Part shown: piece by piece, positions 1 to 11,288 of the stretch | Layout: every line of letters begins with the position of its first letter | Numbering within the stretch: the stretch's first letter is position 1 | The notes under the pieces: model-generated | Seen by the model: the letters and a program-made list of their open reading frames with translations, nothing else | What the model was told of the DNA's origin: nothing | Database searches by the model: none | Assembly (NCBI GenBank): GCA_943736015.1 | Contig: OX031063.1 | Location: forward strand, 21,311,501-21,375,500 | Origin: Tridacna crocea | Taxonomy: Eukaryota > Mollusca > Bivalvia > Cardiida > Cardiidae | DNA length: 64,000 nt | Direction of reading: 5' to 3' | Position numbers and translations under genes: made by a program

Positions 1-13
1 GTGTTATATGTTT

Positions 14-640
14 TACCACAACATCCTGAGTTTAATGACCCTCCAAGGAGAAAAAAAAATTCCATGAATACAATATGGTAAAAGGAGCAAATGCTGGTAA
101 CCAGCATTTTCACCCTTTTCCAGATTGTTTAAAGGGGGTATGATTATACATGTACATTTATTTTGTTTTATGTAACACAAATATTATTTATTCAACCCTC
201 TACCATACGACAAAATTTTAGACCTACCTGAATTGAAAGCATTTGCAAACAATAATTCCAAGGTGGCTCACATGATGCAAATTTTGTTTAACCCTTTCCC
301 ACACTATCCTGACTTTGAACACCTCTGCGAAAGAAGCCTTTTGAAAACATCGTAGGAAAAAAGGAAAATGCTGGTAACCAGCATTTTCTCCTTTTCCCAC
401 AATGTTTTTTTTTCCTTCCTAGAACAATTGTCAATTCTTTAGTCACATTTATTTTGTCATCTGCAAATGCTTTCAGTTTGGACCAATCTAAAATTTCATC
501 GTTTGGTAAACAGTTAATAGGGTAGAAAACATTGTGGGAAAAGGAAAAAATGCTGATTATCAGCATTTTCTCCTTTTCCCACAATGTTTTCAAAAGGCTT
601 CTTTTTCAGGGTCGTAAATGTCATTATTGTTTGTTAAAGG
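14..640 (+). mobile_element. Family A cluster: four adjacent copies, one complete (288-517)
   Basis: A degenerate forward copy (about 14-137), a reversed fragment (197-291), a complete forward copy with TTAA at both ends (288-517, palindrome about 345-410) and a partial reversed copy (514-640). Family A here means: one end begins ACCACACAATCCCTACTTT and runs to GAAGCCTTTTG; then the central palindrome; then a longer end closing with TCTAAAATTTTGTCGTTTGG and TAAAGGGTTAA. Confidence 0.85.
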
Positions 641-1498
641 TGGGAATTTTCACACACCACCAAATTAAAAAATATATAATCAAAGAAATTTATATGAAAA
701 AAACAATACAAATCATCAATAATTAAGAATCATAAAATTGACAAAAAAAATTTTTTTTTGATGGTTTTCCCTTAAAAGGCTACATAGTCTGTTAAGCTAA
801 TTTTAGATTTCCCACCAAAATAAAAAGGATTTGTGAAATGTTAAGTAACTGGCATGTGACTAATGACGCTGAAATTCCATAACATAACAAACACATAGTT
901 ATTTTCCATAATGTCTTCTTCGGACGCTATGTTTAAAGTTTCGTATGATATTTCCGGTGTGTTGATGAGCGAGATGCTCATGTAAAAATAGACCATGTTT
1001 CTCGGCGGTGTCGACCTGGGCTGTAGTAAATCTCAAATTTCTCTTTTTGTTGGATAGTTTTCGACTACTGGGGTTTTATGAATGAAAATTATAAGGCTTT
1101 TGGAGTAAAAGGAATTTTCTGTATTCTTGTAAAATTTTCGACCCAAAATCTGAAGGGCTACCTTTAAAGGGTTAAGGCTGTATCAATTTTTTGAGGTTTC
1201 TTGGGTTTTAGGGTTTAGCAATGTGTTTATTTTGCTAAAGGACACTTCAACACCACTGCTGCCTCATGTAGGATGTTGTCCAGAATCCTTTTACTGCACT
1301 GAGCCGCTGCAAACCAGTATGTCACTGTCATGGTAATTTTATTGCCATTTTTACCATGACTGACAGACAGGAAAGGATAAAAAAAAAATCTATGTTTATC
1401 GTACTCAATGGAATGTTTTGACTTCATCATGATGGATGGTCATGAAATATACATTTGATGAATAGATGTATGTAACTGCTATACTTAATTGACAATAA
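641..1498. other. Intron without recognisable features
   Basis: AT-rich unique-looking sequence. No supported exon or named repeat was seen. Confidence 0.5.
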
Positions 1499-1726
1499 TT
1501 AACCCATTACCACACAATCCCTACTTTTGACGCCCCTGTGAAAGACACCTTTTGAAAACACTGTGGGAAAAGGAGAAAATGCTGGTAACCAGCATTTTCT
1601 CCTTTTCCCACAGTGTTTTCTACCTTCCCAGAACAAATTTCTATTTTTCAGTCACCTTTATTTTGTCGTCTGCAAATGCTTTCAATTTGGACCAGTCCAA
1701 AATTTTCTCGTGTGGTAATGAGTTAA
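1499..1726 (+). mobile_element. Family A, complete, perfect 32-bp palindrome arms
   Basis: TTAA at both ends. The palindrome at 1555-1619 has 32-base arms that match without error around one central base. It carries the CACTGTGGG / CCCACAGTG arm variant. Confidence 0.9.
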
Positions 1727-1815
1727 GAACATTAACAATTTCATGTAGAAGGTCTTGACATCCAAAGTGTGTAGCAGCCCCATTCTGACAGGAAGTGGCA
1801 CACCTGGCCTTTTCT

Positions 1816-2215
1816 TTAACTCTTTACCAAACGACAAAGTTTTAGACTTGTCCAAATTGAAAGCATTGGCAGACAACAAAATTAGTGACGTCACTCAAAA
1901 ATTGAAGTTTGTTTTGGGAAGGATAGGTAACATTGTGGGACGATGTGATAGGAAAAGAAGAAAATTCTGGTTACCAACAGTTTTTCCATTTTCCACAATG
2001 TTTTTGAAAGGCTTCTTTCTCAGGGGTGTGAAAACCAGGGATTGTTTGGTAAAGGGTTAACTCTTTACAAAAAGACAGAATTTTTGACAGGTCAAAACAA
2101 AAAGCATTGACAATGGTGATTTGAAAACTGAACTTTACTCTTCTTAGGGCAGAAAACATGATGGGTAAAGGTGAAAATGCTAGTTCCCATTATTTTCTTC
2201 TTTCATGGGTTTCCA
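1816..2215 (-). mobile_element. Family A tandem pair (complete 1816-2060, partial 2057-2215)
   Basis: Both copies are reversed and share one TTAA at 2057-2060. The first is full length but its palindrome has decayed, with an extra block in one arm. Confidence 0.8.
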
Positions 2216-2369
2216 TAATTATAATCATAGTCCCTTCAGTTTTAACATTAATCAAGGGAAGTAATTGTAAAGTTTGTTACTATTTACCTCCCTTGATTAT
2301 CAAGCTGCAGTGATACATGATTGGTGCCTGATAAATTTTAAGATTTTTGATAGAAAATATTCTGTTTTT

Positions 2370-3514
2370 AGCTCCACTGGCCGAAGGCCAGCGGGCTTAT
2401 GTCATGGCCCGTTGTCCGTCGTGCGTGCGTCCGTCCGTCCGTCCGTCCGTCTGTGCGTGCGTGCGTCCGTGCGTGCGTTAACTTTTATTTCAAACATCTT
2501 CTTCTCTGAAACTACCCATCCAATTTTGATGAAACTTCACAGAAATGATCCTGCCATGGTCCTCTTCAGAATTCCTTGAAAGAATTTTATTCCTTCAAAA
2601 ACTCTGGTTGCCATGGCAACAAAACTGAAAAATATTGAAATTTTTAAAAAATCTTCTTCTCTGAAACCATAAGGCCTAGGGCTACCAAATTTGACATGTA
2701 GCTTTATCTAGTGGACCTCTACCAAGTTCCTTCAAATAATAGCCCTGGGGTCAAAATTGGCCCCACCCCGGGGGTCACAAGTTTTATATGGGCTTATATA
2801 GGGAAAACTTTAAAATCCTTCTGGTACCTAGCCATAGGGCCTAGGGCTACCAAATTTGGCATGTAGCTTTATCTAGTAGACCTCTACCCAGAGTGCCCAA
2901 ATGATAGCCCAGAGGTCAAATTTGGCCCGGCCCTGGGGGTCACAAGTTTTATATGGGCTTATATAGTGAAAACTTTAAAAATATTTTCGTACCAAGCCAT
3001 AAGGCCTAGGGCTACCAAATTTTGCATGTAGCTTTATCTAGTGGGCCTCTACCAGGAGGGTCCAAATTATAGCCTTAGGGTCAAGTTTGTCCCCACACCA
3101 GGGGTCACAAGTTTTACATGGGCTTTTGTGGTGAAAACTTTCTAAGTCATCTTGTTACTAACCATAATAAAGACTAGGACCACTAAATTTAGCCTTGTCT
3201 CATGGATTTTATGTTTTACAGGGCCTTTTATTGAGAAAACTTTGAAAATCTTATTGTTTATAACCACACATTCTAGACCTGTATTATTTAGTATGGGGCT
3301 TTATCTTGTAGACCTCCACCAGGATTCAAGTAATTATAGCTTTGTGGTCAAATTGGATTTGCCCAGGGGTCACAACTTTTTTGTAGGTTTTTATGGAAAA
3401 AAATTGTACGCCCTCAAGTTTGAAACCAGTTGACCAAATAATGTACTGTTTGGCTTGTAGTGTTTTACGAATTAGCCAGTGGAGCGATACAGGGCCATGA
3501 TGGCCCTCTTGTTT
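2370..3514 (+). mobile_element. Helentron-like element (HINE/pearl-like), copy 1
   Basis: Starts AGCTCCACTGGCC with a hairpin CTGGCC-GAA-GGCCAG, then GTCCGTCGTGCGTGCG repeats, then about four tandem units of about 165 bp (anchors near 2708, 2873, 3038). Ends GCCAGTGGAGC, then a GGGCCATGATGGCCC hairpin and CTCTTGTTT. The two termini are complementary to each other. Confidence 0.75.
2410..2479 (+). repeat. CGTC/CGTG-rich simple repeat
   Basis: Short GTCCGTCCGTCC / GTGCGTGCGTCC runs just inside the left end of the Helentron-like element. The same feature recurs at 9317 and 18793 in the other copies. Confidence 0.8.
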
Positions 3515-3629
3515 AGGGAGAGTGATTTATTTTGATGCTAATTGTTATTCTCACATGAGTGGAATATTATGATTCAACTTTAATTTTCATGCCAATGAAT
3601 AAACCTGCTCATATTGCCTGACAATAATT

Positions 3630-3975
3630 ATTGTTTTTAAAAGCCCTCTTTTTCAAAGTCATGAACACTTCAAATTGTGTGCCTGCCCGGATGGCTCAGT
3701 GTTGAGAGTGTCGGACTCATGACCTGGTGGTTGCGAGTTCGATACCTGGTTGAGGTGAACTTTCTTCCCGGGGTATTTTCGCCTCTCACCTCTGCTGAAG
3801 CATGTGAGAAAAGTAGTCGGTGGCTTTGGAAAGAAAGTTGTGTTAGTACTGGTGTTAAGAAAGCCAGGAAACACATGTGCGTCACCGACTGCCATGATAT
3901 GACCTTAGCTGTTAAAGTGGCGTTAAACCCCAATACTATCAATCAGTCAATCAAATTGTGTGGTAAAGAGTCAAA
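3630..3975 (-). mobile_element. Family A fragment split by SINE1
   Basis: The end of a reversed family A copy (TTTTAAAAGCCCTC ... AATTGTGTGGTAAAGAGTCAA) is interrupted by the SINE at 3682-3950. Confidence 0.7.
3682..3950 (+). mobile_element. tRNA-derived SINE, family 1, full length
   Basis: Head with tRNA-like A box (TGGCTCAGTGTTGAGAG) and B box (GCGAGTTCGATACC), a conserved body and tail GTGGCGTTAAACCCCAATAC. Flanked by a 12-bp target-site duplication, TCAAATTGTGTG at 3670-3681 and 3951-3962. Confidence 0.85.
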
Positions 3976-4098
3976 AAGCCAGTTAAGCCATACAGGATGG
4001 CCCTCTTGTTCTAGTATTTGTTGTGCCCTTGAATAGGCAAAATGCCATCATTTTACCTACATTTGATCTGAAAATTCTTTAAATTCATTCAAGTCTAA

Positions 4099-4176
4099 AT
4101 ATGCTGGTTACAAGCATTTTCTCCTTTCCCCAGAATGTTGTCAGACGCCTTCTTTGTCAGGGTTGGGATTGTGGGT
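4099..4176. mobile_element. Family A fragment
   Basis: Right half of the palindrome (TACAAGCATTTTCTCC) and the adjoining end to GGGTTAA. Confidence 0.7.
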
Positions 4177-4436
4177 TAAAAGCTGTAGACATTGACAAGG
4201 AAATAAAAAAAATAACAAAGAATGAAGTATGTGACAAGCAAAGGGACTGTTTGGGAAGTTTTGAAGAATTGTTTGTAGTACTTTGGCAATACATATCAGA
4301 TGAGAGATTGAGTAAATAGCTTAGTTTGTCATTCAAAGATTGTTACCAATAAAAGGCTGATTTACCTGTAAGTAATACCTAATGTTTCATCCAAGATTTG
4401 AGGTAAATGGGGGATTGGCCCCAATACTTTGTTTGT

Positions 4437-4665
4437 TTGAAAGGTGTTTTACGCCACTTTCTACATTATTTTAGTCATATCACAGCAACAGCTCACATAC
4501 TCATGTATTTCCTGGCTATGACAAGTAGTGGGCTATTAGGCTCTGAATTGTCTTGCCAAAGGACACTCCTGTGAAAAACCTTGTGGAGCCAGTGAGGCTT
4601 GAACCAGGGGCCTCCAGATCAGGAGTCCTACACTTTACTACTGAGCCACACGCGACCCCCATATA
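4437..4665 (-). mobile_element. tRNA-derived SINE, family 2, reversed
   Basis: On the minus strand: GTGTGGCTCAGTAGTAAAG, B box GGTTCAAGCC, then the family body (GAGTGTCCTTTGGCAAGAC) and a tail near AAGTGGCGTAAAAC. Confidence 0.75.
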
Positions 4666-4838
4666 CTTATCAAGGAATGTGCTTAGGTTTCAGTCTACCC
4701 AACTCCTTTGCTGTCACAATGTAAAGAAAATGAAGGATTTTGTCATTCCAACAGCTAAGATGGAACGACGCTACCTTCAATTTTTTAGAAAGGTTTAATA
4801 ATTATAATCTTGTGGGCTTGTGTCGCAAAAGGTTATAA

Positions 4839-4839
4839 A

Positions 4840-4880
<41 letters not shown>

Positions 4881-5035
4881 CATGACATTTAACACTGTTT
4901 TCAACATTATTTCAGTTATATCGTAGTAGCCAGTGCACCAATCTATGCTTTCCTGGAACTTTTTTCACAAGCACACAGCACCAAAGAAATTAGTCCAGCT
5001 GGGGATCAAACCATTCAAACAAGTCTCAAAGTAAA
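4839..5035 (-). mobile_element. SINE family 3 with (GATT)n tail, reversed
   Basis: The GATT microsatellite at 4839-4879 is the 3' tail read on the minus strand, followed by the body shared with 13256-13545, 47735-47880 and 62584-62815. Confidence 0.7.
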
Positions 5036-5071
5036 GCTGAAAAAGTCTAATCTAGAGCAGAAAAAATGAGT

Positions 5072-5636
5072 TTAATCCTTTACCACACAACCCTGACTTT
5101 TAACACCCTTTGAAAGAGAGGAGTTTTGAAAACACTGTTGAAAAAGGAGAAAATGTGTTGACCAGAATTTTCACCTTTTTCCCGTAATGTAAATCCTATT
5201 AAAGACAGATCTAATCATTCTAGCAACATTTTATTTGTTGTCTACAAATGCTTGAATTTGGTACAGTGCATAAATTTGATAAAGAATTAAGTCTTTACCA
5301 AACGATGATTGATATGATGATTTCTGACTTCGATAGGGTAGAAAATATTGTGGAAAAGGGAGAAAATGCTGGTTACCAGCATTTTCTTCTTTTCCCACAA
5401 TGTTTCTCTCTTCGCTTCTTTCGCAGGGTTGATAAAAATCATGATTGTGTGGTAATGAGTTAACCCATTACCACACAATCCCTACTTTTGACGACCCCGG
5501 CCTGAGAAAGAAGCCTTTAGAATGTTTTCTACCCTTCCCAAAACAAATTTTAATTTTTGAGCCACATTCATTTTGTCATCTGTAAAGGCTTTCAGTTAGA
5601 TCAAGCCTAAAAAATTGTCATTTGGTAATGAGTTAA
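5072..5636. mobile_element. Family A triplet sharing TTAA sites; third copy lacks the hairpin
   Basis: Copies at 5072-5290 (forward), 5287-5463 (reversed, good palindrome) and 5460-5636 (forward). The third goes straight from GAAGCCTTTAG to AATGTTTTCTACCC, so one palindrome arm and the tip are gone. Confidence 0.85.
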
Positions 5637-5873
5637 AAGGGCTTCTATAACACCAGGAAAATGTTTTGTGCAGACATGACGAATGCAATAGAGGTGTAAC
5701 TATGTACGATGTTCAACCTGTCGCTATTGTTACAAAAACGATGCAGACATGGGGAAATATATTACAATGATTGGACAATAAAATTTTTGATGCATCAGTG
5801 AAATGGAATGTGCAGTGTCCTCATAATTGACCCTTTACTTTTAAACAAAAAAAAAAATATGAATTGTCCAGAT

Positions 5874-6265
5874 TTAAGTCTTTATCAAACAACAAAATTT
5901 TAGACTGGTCCAAATTGAAAGCACTTGCAGACAACAAAATAAACATAATTAAAAAATTGAAATTTGTTTCCAGCAAGGTAGAAATTTGTTTCCAGCAATG
6001 TTTTCAAAAGGCTTTCAAAAGAGTCGTAAGGGATTGTTTGGTAAAGGGTTTAATTAAAAATTTACAGACAAGAATTTATTTTCAATCAGATGATGTGAGT
6101 TGTCCATGGAAGGTAGAAAAAAATGTGAAAAAGAAAAAATATTGGTTACCAGCATTTTCTTCTTTTCTCACAAAGTTTTCTACCCTATCAAAGCAAGATT
6201 TCATCATTTCAGCCACTTTGAAATTTCATCTGCAAGTGTTTTCAATTTACTTAGGTCTGAAATTC
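5874..6265. mobile_element. Family A, reversed hairpin-poor copy plus forward partial copy
   Basis: 5874-6053 is bounded by TTAA but has lost the palindrome centre. About 6110-6265 retains a degenerate palindrome and the longer end. Confidence 0.7.
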
Positions 6266-6320
6266 TGCTATATTAATGGTACTAAAAACCAGAAACCTGT
6301 CTATGTTGTCTTTGAATTTC

Positions 6321-6549
6321 TAAACTTCTTACCAAACAACAATATTTTAGGCTTCTCCAAATCAAATGCATATGCAGATGACAAAATAAAAGTGACTGAA
6401 AATATGAAGTTTGTTTTGTGAAGGGTTGAAAACATTTCGGGAAAAGGAGAAAATGCTGGTTACCAGCATTTTCTCCTTTTCCCACAATGTTATCTAAAGC
6501 CTTCTTTATCAGGGTCATCAAAAGTAGGGATTTTGTGGTAATGGGTGAA
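6321..6549 (-). mobile_element. Family A, near complete, reversed
   Basis: Strong palindrome (GGTTACC centre) at about 6430-6490. The outer TTAA ends have decayed. Confidence 0.8.
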
Positions 6550-6689
6550 TTACACAAGTGCTTGGCGCAACAATTGCTTCCAAAAGCAATGGTTTCGTTC
6601 CAATATAAACATGGTCAAAGTAATGAATGGCAGTGAGAGAGGAACCAATCCTTGGAAACCTTTTGCCTTTGAGGGAAAATTAACCAAAA

Positions 6690-6896
6690 AAACTTTTAGA
6701 CCTCCATATTGAAGGAATTTAAGATGACAAAGGCTTTTCAAATTGTAGTGTTTTTCCTTCAATAGGAAGAAAATATTTTGGAAAAAGGAGAACATGCTGG
6801 CTGCCAGCATGTTTTTTTTTCCCTACAATAATTTAAAACAGGGTTCCTTCATAATTATGGATTCTTAAATCTTTGAATTATATGGTAAAGGATTAA
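6690..6896 (-). mobile_element. Family A, degenerate, reversed
   Basis: Palindrome tip changed to ATGCTGGCTGCCAGCAT. Ends GGTAAAGGATTAA. Confidence 0.65.
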
Positions 6897-7595
6897 AGGC
6901 TGGTCAGACTGGCTAACAGATGTGATAAAAACATGCAGAATTTGGTTATCTGGTGGCAAAATTTATCTCCTCTGCTGCATGTCAGGCTCACATGATTGGT
7001 GTGTAATGCAAAGAAGCCACACAATGACCTCACAAGTACCGCACATGTACCGAATAAAAATGCATAGTTATCGGATATGTGCCAGTTAAGAAATGGATAA
7101 TTGAATGATATCACCATACAAGTAACAGACTTGTACTGGATAAAATGGAAGAGCAACACATGAGAATTGGACAAGACATTCCTCCAACCTATGATGAACT
7201 GAAATGTACCGATCACCAATGTACAAGGAATGTACTGGACATGTGATGTGCAGAGGGTATTAATTGTATAAATAGTCGGATGCTTCCAAAGTCTGTCATT
7301 TGCATGTCTCTGTCTGTTTTGTTAGATGGAAATTTTTGAAAATTCTCAAAATTTTTCACAGTACAGAACGGACAAGTAGTGGTTTCACCAGATTAGAAAT
7401 GAACATGAAACAGATACAAATGGACACAAATGGATACAATTGTTTTTTATCTGTTACCCATCTGTTAACTTAGTGTGTGACCAAACCTTAAAGTTCTTTC
7501 TTTCTCAATCCTGATGTTAAAGCAATGTTCAAGTTTGTCAAACGATGATCCTAACAGTTGATCTTTGATCTACTTTCAAATTGTTGACTGTGTTA
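6897..7595. other. Intron, no recognised element
   Basis: No supported exon, repeat or regulatory signal was seen. Confidence 0.4.
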
Positions 7596-7843
7596 TGGGG
7601 TGCAACACGCCAAAAGGGGCATTCAGACATTTGCGTAAAGTGTTGTCTCGGATCAGCCTGCGCAGTCCGCGCAGGCTAATCCGAGACGGCACTTTATGAC
7701 TACATTAGACTTTTTTCCTACAGTAGACTTGCACATAACAGAAAATTATATAAAAAAGGAAAGTTTGGTTTCGGATCAGCCTGTGGAAAGTGCTCACGCT
7801 GATTTGAGACGACACTTTTTGCGTGTTTGCAGGCCATATAGTG
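7596..7843. mobile_element. GC-hairpin repeat (palindromic MITE-like), copy 1
   Basis: Contains GTTGTCTCGGATCAGCC, a GC-rich stem (CTGCGCAGTCCGCGCAG) and a reversed counterpart ending TTTGCGTGTTTGCAGG. I associate this repeat with bivalve genomes. A second, shorter copy is at about 56115-56260. Confidence 0.6.
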
Positions 7844-7949
7844 TTGACTAGAAGAAAGTTTATTTCAGGTGATTAAAAAAGCATTTTTTTTACTGATATA
7901 TTTTGAGCTGGTGATTTTTTGAAGAAAATGTCAAGGTATTGTCACAACC

Positions 7950-8160
7950 CTTGCATTGTCTGTGTCGTGGTTGCCTGCATTGTGGTGTGAAAACTTATAT
8001 TTTATAATATCTCTTTAATTACTGAAAATATTTACTTCAAATTTGGATATGATGTTCACTTATCAAAAGGGGAACCTATACAGCAGAAGCGGATAACCAT
8101 CAAAATATTGTGACACAGTTATGCACCTTTTTGGACTTCCTGACTAAACTGTTGGACTAA
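7950..8160. repeat. Dispersed repeat of unknown class, copy 1 of 3
   Basis: Shares blocks such as TTACTTCAAATTTGGA, AACCATCAAAA and ACAGTTATGC with about 40185-40400 and 42400-42640. Confidence 0.6.
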
Positions 8161-8800
8161 AAGATTTGATAATTTGATGTATAGCGTGACACACTCGACC
8201 TATAAAAAGTGTTTTGAAATTTGAATCCTTGAATGAAAAAACAGCATGCAACAGGATCCAAATGTTTTATTTTGAAGTAATTATGAAAAACATAAATATT
8301 CTTGTTTCTTATCATATTGCTGGCAAAATTAATTATGTTACAGTAGAGTAATAAGCTACTTTCAGATTATTCAAATAGTAGGTCTGAGATGAAAAACTGT
8401 TTTAACCCAGGGACCATACAATGCTGAAATTTTACTTAACAGATTTTAGCGCCATTCTGGTCATATTGTTAATTTACTATGCTTTTCAAAAGCTTTAAAT
8501 TATATATATCCTGTCATTATTTCTTTTTTAAGAACTGGTGAAGAGGGCAAAAATAACAAAAATCAATTATCTGTTGAATAATTAGTTTGACTGATTCTCA
8601 TATGTGACATCAAATTGAGGATGGTAATTGTGAACCGGTCGAGTGAGACTGTTGATCGCGTGTCATACTATTCGGTCTTGATTGTTATCAGATTTTGTTT
8701 CTACATACCGAAGTAAAAAACAAGCAATAGAAAAAACTTGCGAAAAAAAATTTTATTAAAGTGTCTGCCTTATTTTGCATCAGCTGTTTACCAAACAGTG

Positions 8801-9015
8801 GTCTAGCATGGCTCCGTGAAGTGTAGCACTCATTACCTGGAGGCTCCCGGTTTGAGCTTCACTGGAAGCACTTAGTTGTCTGTTTGAGTGTCCTTGGGCA
8901 AGGTACTTCAAAGCCTTAGCCTTGTACAGGTGCAACCCAGGATATACATGAATATGTGAGCTGTGAAAAGTAACGTGGGATGTGGCAGAAAACATTCAAT
9001 CAATGAAGCAATCAT
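8801..9015 (+). mobile_element. tRNA-derived SINE, family 2
   Basis: ATGGCTCCGTGAAGTG head, CCCGGTTTGAGC B box, GAGTGTCCTTGGGCAAGG body and a CAATCAATG tail. Confidence 0.75.
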
Positions 9016-9267
9016 GTCATTGGAGGTCTTTACCAACATTGTGACAGAAAGAGATTGCATGAAATGGGCCTTATGCTGTTTTGCCTATTTATACAACCAA
9101 AATTAGTCCACCCAACTATATTTTTTGTTTTACAACTTCTATGGACCTTTCTTTAGTGTAGGAATTAGAGATTGAAAAAAGATGAATTTGGTATTATAGG
9201 CAAAATTGATCTTGATATATAGAGCCAACGTAACAAGCCTAACAGTTGCCTTGTCCAAATTTGTTTT

Positions 9268-11052
9268 AGCTCACCTGAGCACGAAGTGCTCATGGTGAGC
9301 TTTTGTGATCGCCCAATGTCCGTCGTGCGTCGTCCGTCGTCCACAATTTCTTTAAACATCTTCTCCTCCTAAACCACTGGGCCAATCTTGATGAAACTTG
9401 GCAGGGATGTTCCTTTGGTGAAGCTCTACCAAAGTTGTTCAAGAGATTGAATTCCACCCATAATTCTGGTTGCCATGGCAACCGAAAGGAAAAAAATAGC
9501 AAAATCTTTGAAAATCTTCTTCTCTGAAACTAGAAGGCGTAGAGCTTTGATATTTGGTATGTAGCATCTCCTAGTGGACCTCTACCAAGAATGTTCATAT
9601 GATGTCCCTGGGGTCAAAACTGGCCCAGCCCCGGGGGTCACAAGTTTGAAACATAGGAACAAAGAAGGAAAACTTTGAAAGTCTTCTTCTCTGAAACTAG
9701 AAGGTGCAGGGCTTTGATATTTGGTATGTAGCATCTTCTAGTTTACCTCTACCAAGATTGTTCATATGATGGCCCTTGGGTCAAAACTGGCCCCGCCCCG
9801 GGGGTCACAAGTTTGAAAAATAGGAACAAAGAAGGAAAACTTTAAAATTCTTCTTCTCTGAAACTAGAAGGTGCAGGGCTTTGATATTTGGTATGTAGCA
9901 TGTCCTAGTGGACCTCTACCAAGATTGTTCATATGATGTCCCTGGGGTCAAAACTGGCCCCGCCCCGGGGTCACAATTTTGAAATAGGAAAACAGAAGGA
10001 AAACTTTGAAATTCTTCTTCTCTGAAACCAGAATATGTAGAGCTTTGATACTTGGTATGTATCTCCTAGTGGGTATGTAGCATGTCCTAGTGGACCTCTA
10101 CCAAGATTGTTCATATGATGTACCTGGGGTCAAAACTGGCCCCGCCCCGGGGGTCACAATTTTGAAACATAGGAACAAAGAAGGAAAACTTTAAAATTCT
10201 TCTCCTCTGAAACTAGTTGGTGCAGAGCTGTGATATTTAGTATGTAGCATCTCCTAGTTGACTTGTACCAAGATTGTTCATATGATGTCCCTGGGGTCAA
10301 AACTGGCCCTGCCCCGGGGGTCACAATTTTGAAATATAGGAACAAAGAAGGAAAACTTTAAAATTATACTTCTCTGAAACTAGAAGGTGCAGGACTTTGA
10401 TATTTGGTATGTAGCATCTCCTAGTGGACCTCTACCAAGATTGTTCATATGATGTCCCAGGGGTCAAAACTGGCCCCACCCTGGGGGTCACAAGTTTAAT
10501 ACATAGAAATAAAAAAGGAAAAATTGAAAATTTTTCTTCTCTGAAACTTGAATATGTAGAGCTTTTATATTTGGTTAGTAGGATCTCCTAGTGGACTTCT
10601 ACAATGTTTGTTCATATGATGCCCCTGGGTCAAAACTTGCCCTGCCGCATGGGTCACAAGTTCGAAACATAGGAACAAAGAAGGAAAATGTCAATATTAT
10701 TCTTTGCTGAAACTAGAAGGCGTAGAGCTTTGATATTTGGTATGTAGCATCTTTTAGTGGACTTCTACAAAGTTTCTTCATACGCTGCCGCTGGGGTCTT
10801 AACTTGCCCTGACCAGGGGTCACAAGTTTGAAACATATGAACAAAGAAGGAAAACTTTAAAATTCTACTTTTCTGAAACTAGAAGGTATAGAGCTTTGAT
10901 ATTTTGTAAGTAGCATCTCCTAGTGTACCTCTAGCAAGTTTTTTCTTAGGATGCCCCTGGGGTCAAAATTGGCCCTGCCCAGGGGTCACAAGTTTGATTT
11001 TACAGCTTAGTACTCAGGTGAGCGATATAGGACCATCATGGTCCTCTTGTTT
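9268..11052 (+). mobile_element. Helentron-like element, copy 2 (largest)
   Basis: Starts AGCTCACCTGAGCAC with hairpin GAGCAC-GAA-GTGCTC. Ends ACTCAGGTGAGCG, then hairpin GGACCATCATGGTCC and TCTTGTTT. The interior is nearly all a tandem array. No coding capacity was seen. Confidence 0.78.
9500..10990 (+). repeat. Tandem array, 9 units of about 167 bp
   Basis: The anchor CTAGTGGACCTCTACCAAG recurs at 9571, 9738, 9905, 10087, 10254, 10421, 10588, 10754 and 10920. Spacing is 166-167 except one unit lengthened by 15 bases (duplicated GGTATGTA block near 10060-10080). Confidence 0.85.
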
Positions 11053-11288
11053 CAAAAGTATTCTTATGAGGGGTTTTAGATTTTAGGCAGTTAAAATAAA
11101 GAGTTGAATGTCTGAGAGTTGAATGTCTCACAGTATACAGGAAGTCTGTTGTACAAAAAAGACTGTATGTTGAACAAAGGAACTGTTATCAGTGAATATG
11201 TTCGGAAAGGTTTTTTATTCCCATTTATACACATTTTTTGGGGGAGAGAGAGAGCTGTCAGAGTGCAGTTTGTCTTTTCTGACTGTCA

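Noticed and set aside
1555-1619. Hairpins as terminators or attenuators
   Set aside because: Same hairpin in dozens of intronic mobile elements on both strands in a eukaryote.
1552-1758. Many small open frames sharing WEKEKMLVTSIFSFSHNVF-like peptides on both strands
   Set aside because: They are translations of the family A palindrome, which reads similarly on both strands; frames break at once outside it. Not genes.
3682-3760. tRNA gene (also at 8801, 35048, 55164, 63916)
   Set aside because: A and B boxes are present, but each continues into a shared SINE body with target duplications; no clean cloverleaf.
3659-4036. Open frames on both strands over the SINE (also 34961-35260)
   Set aside because: Pure SINE sequence.
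4839-4879. (GATT)n as an independent microsatellite locus
   Set aside because: It is the tail of SINE family 3 read on the minus strand.
5864-6421. 185-codon open frame
   Set aside because: Made of several family A pieces in different orientations; no protein character beyond the repeat.
9500-10990. Regular repeats as a possible CRISPR array
   Set aside because: Units are contiguous 167-bp tandem repeats without spacers, inside a eukaryotic mobile element.
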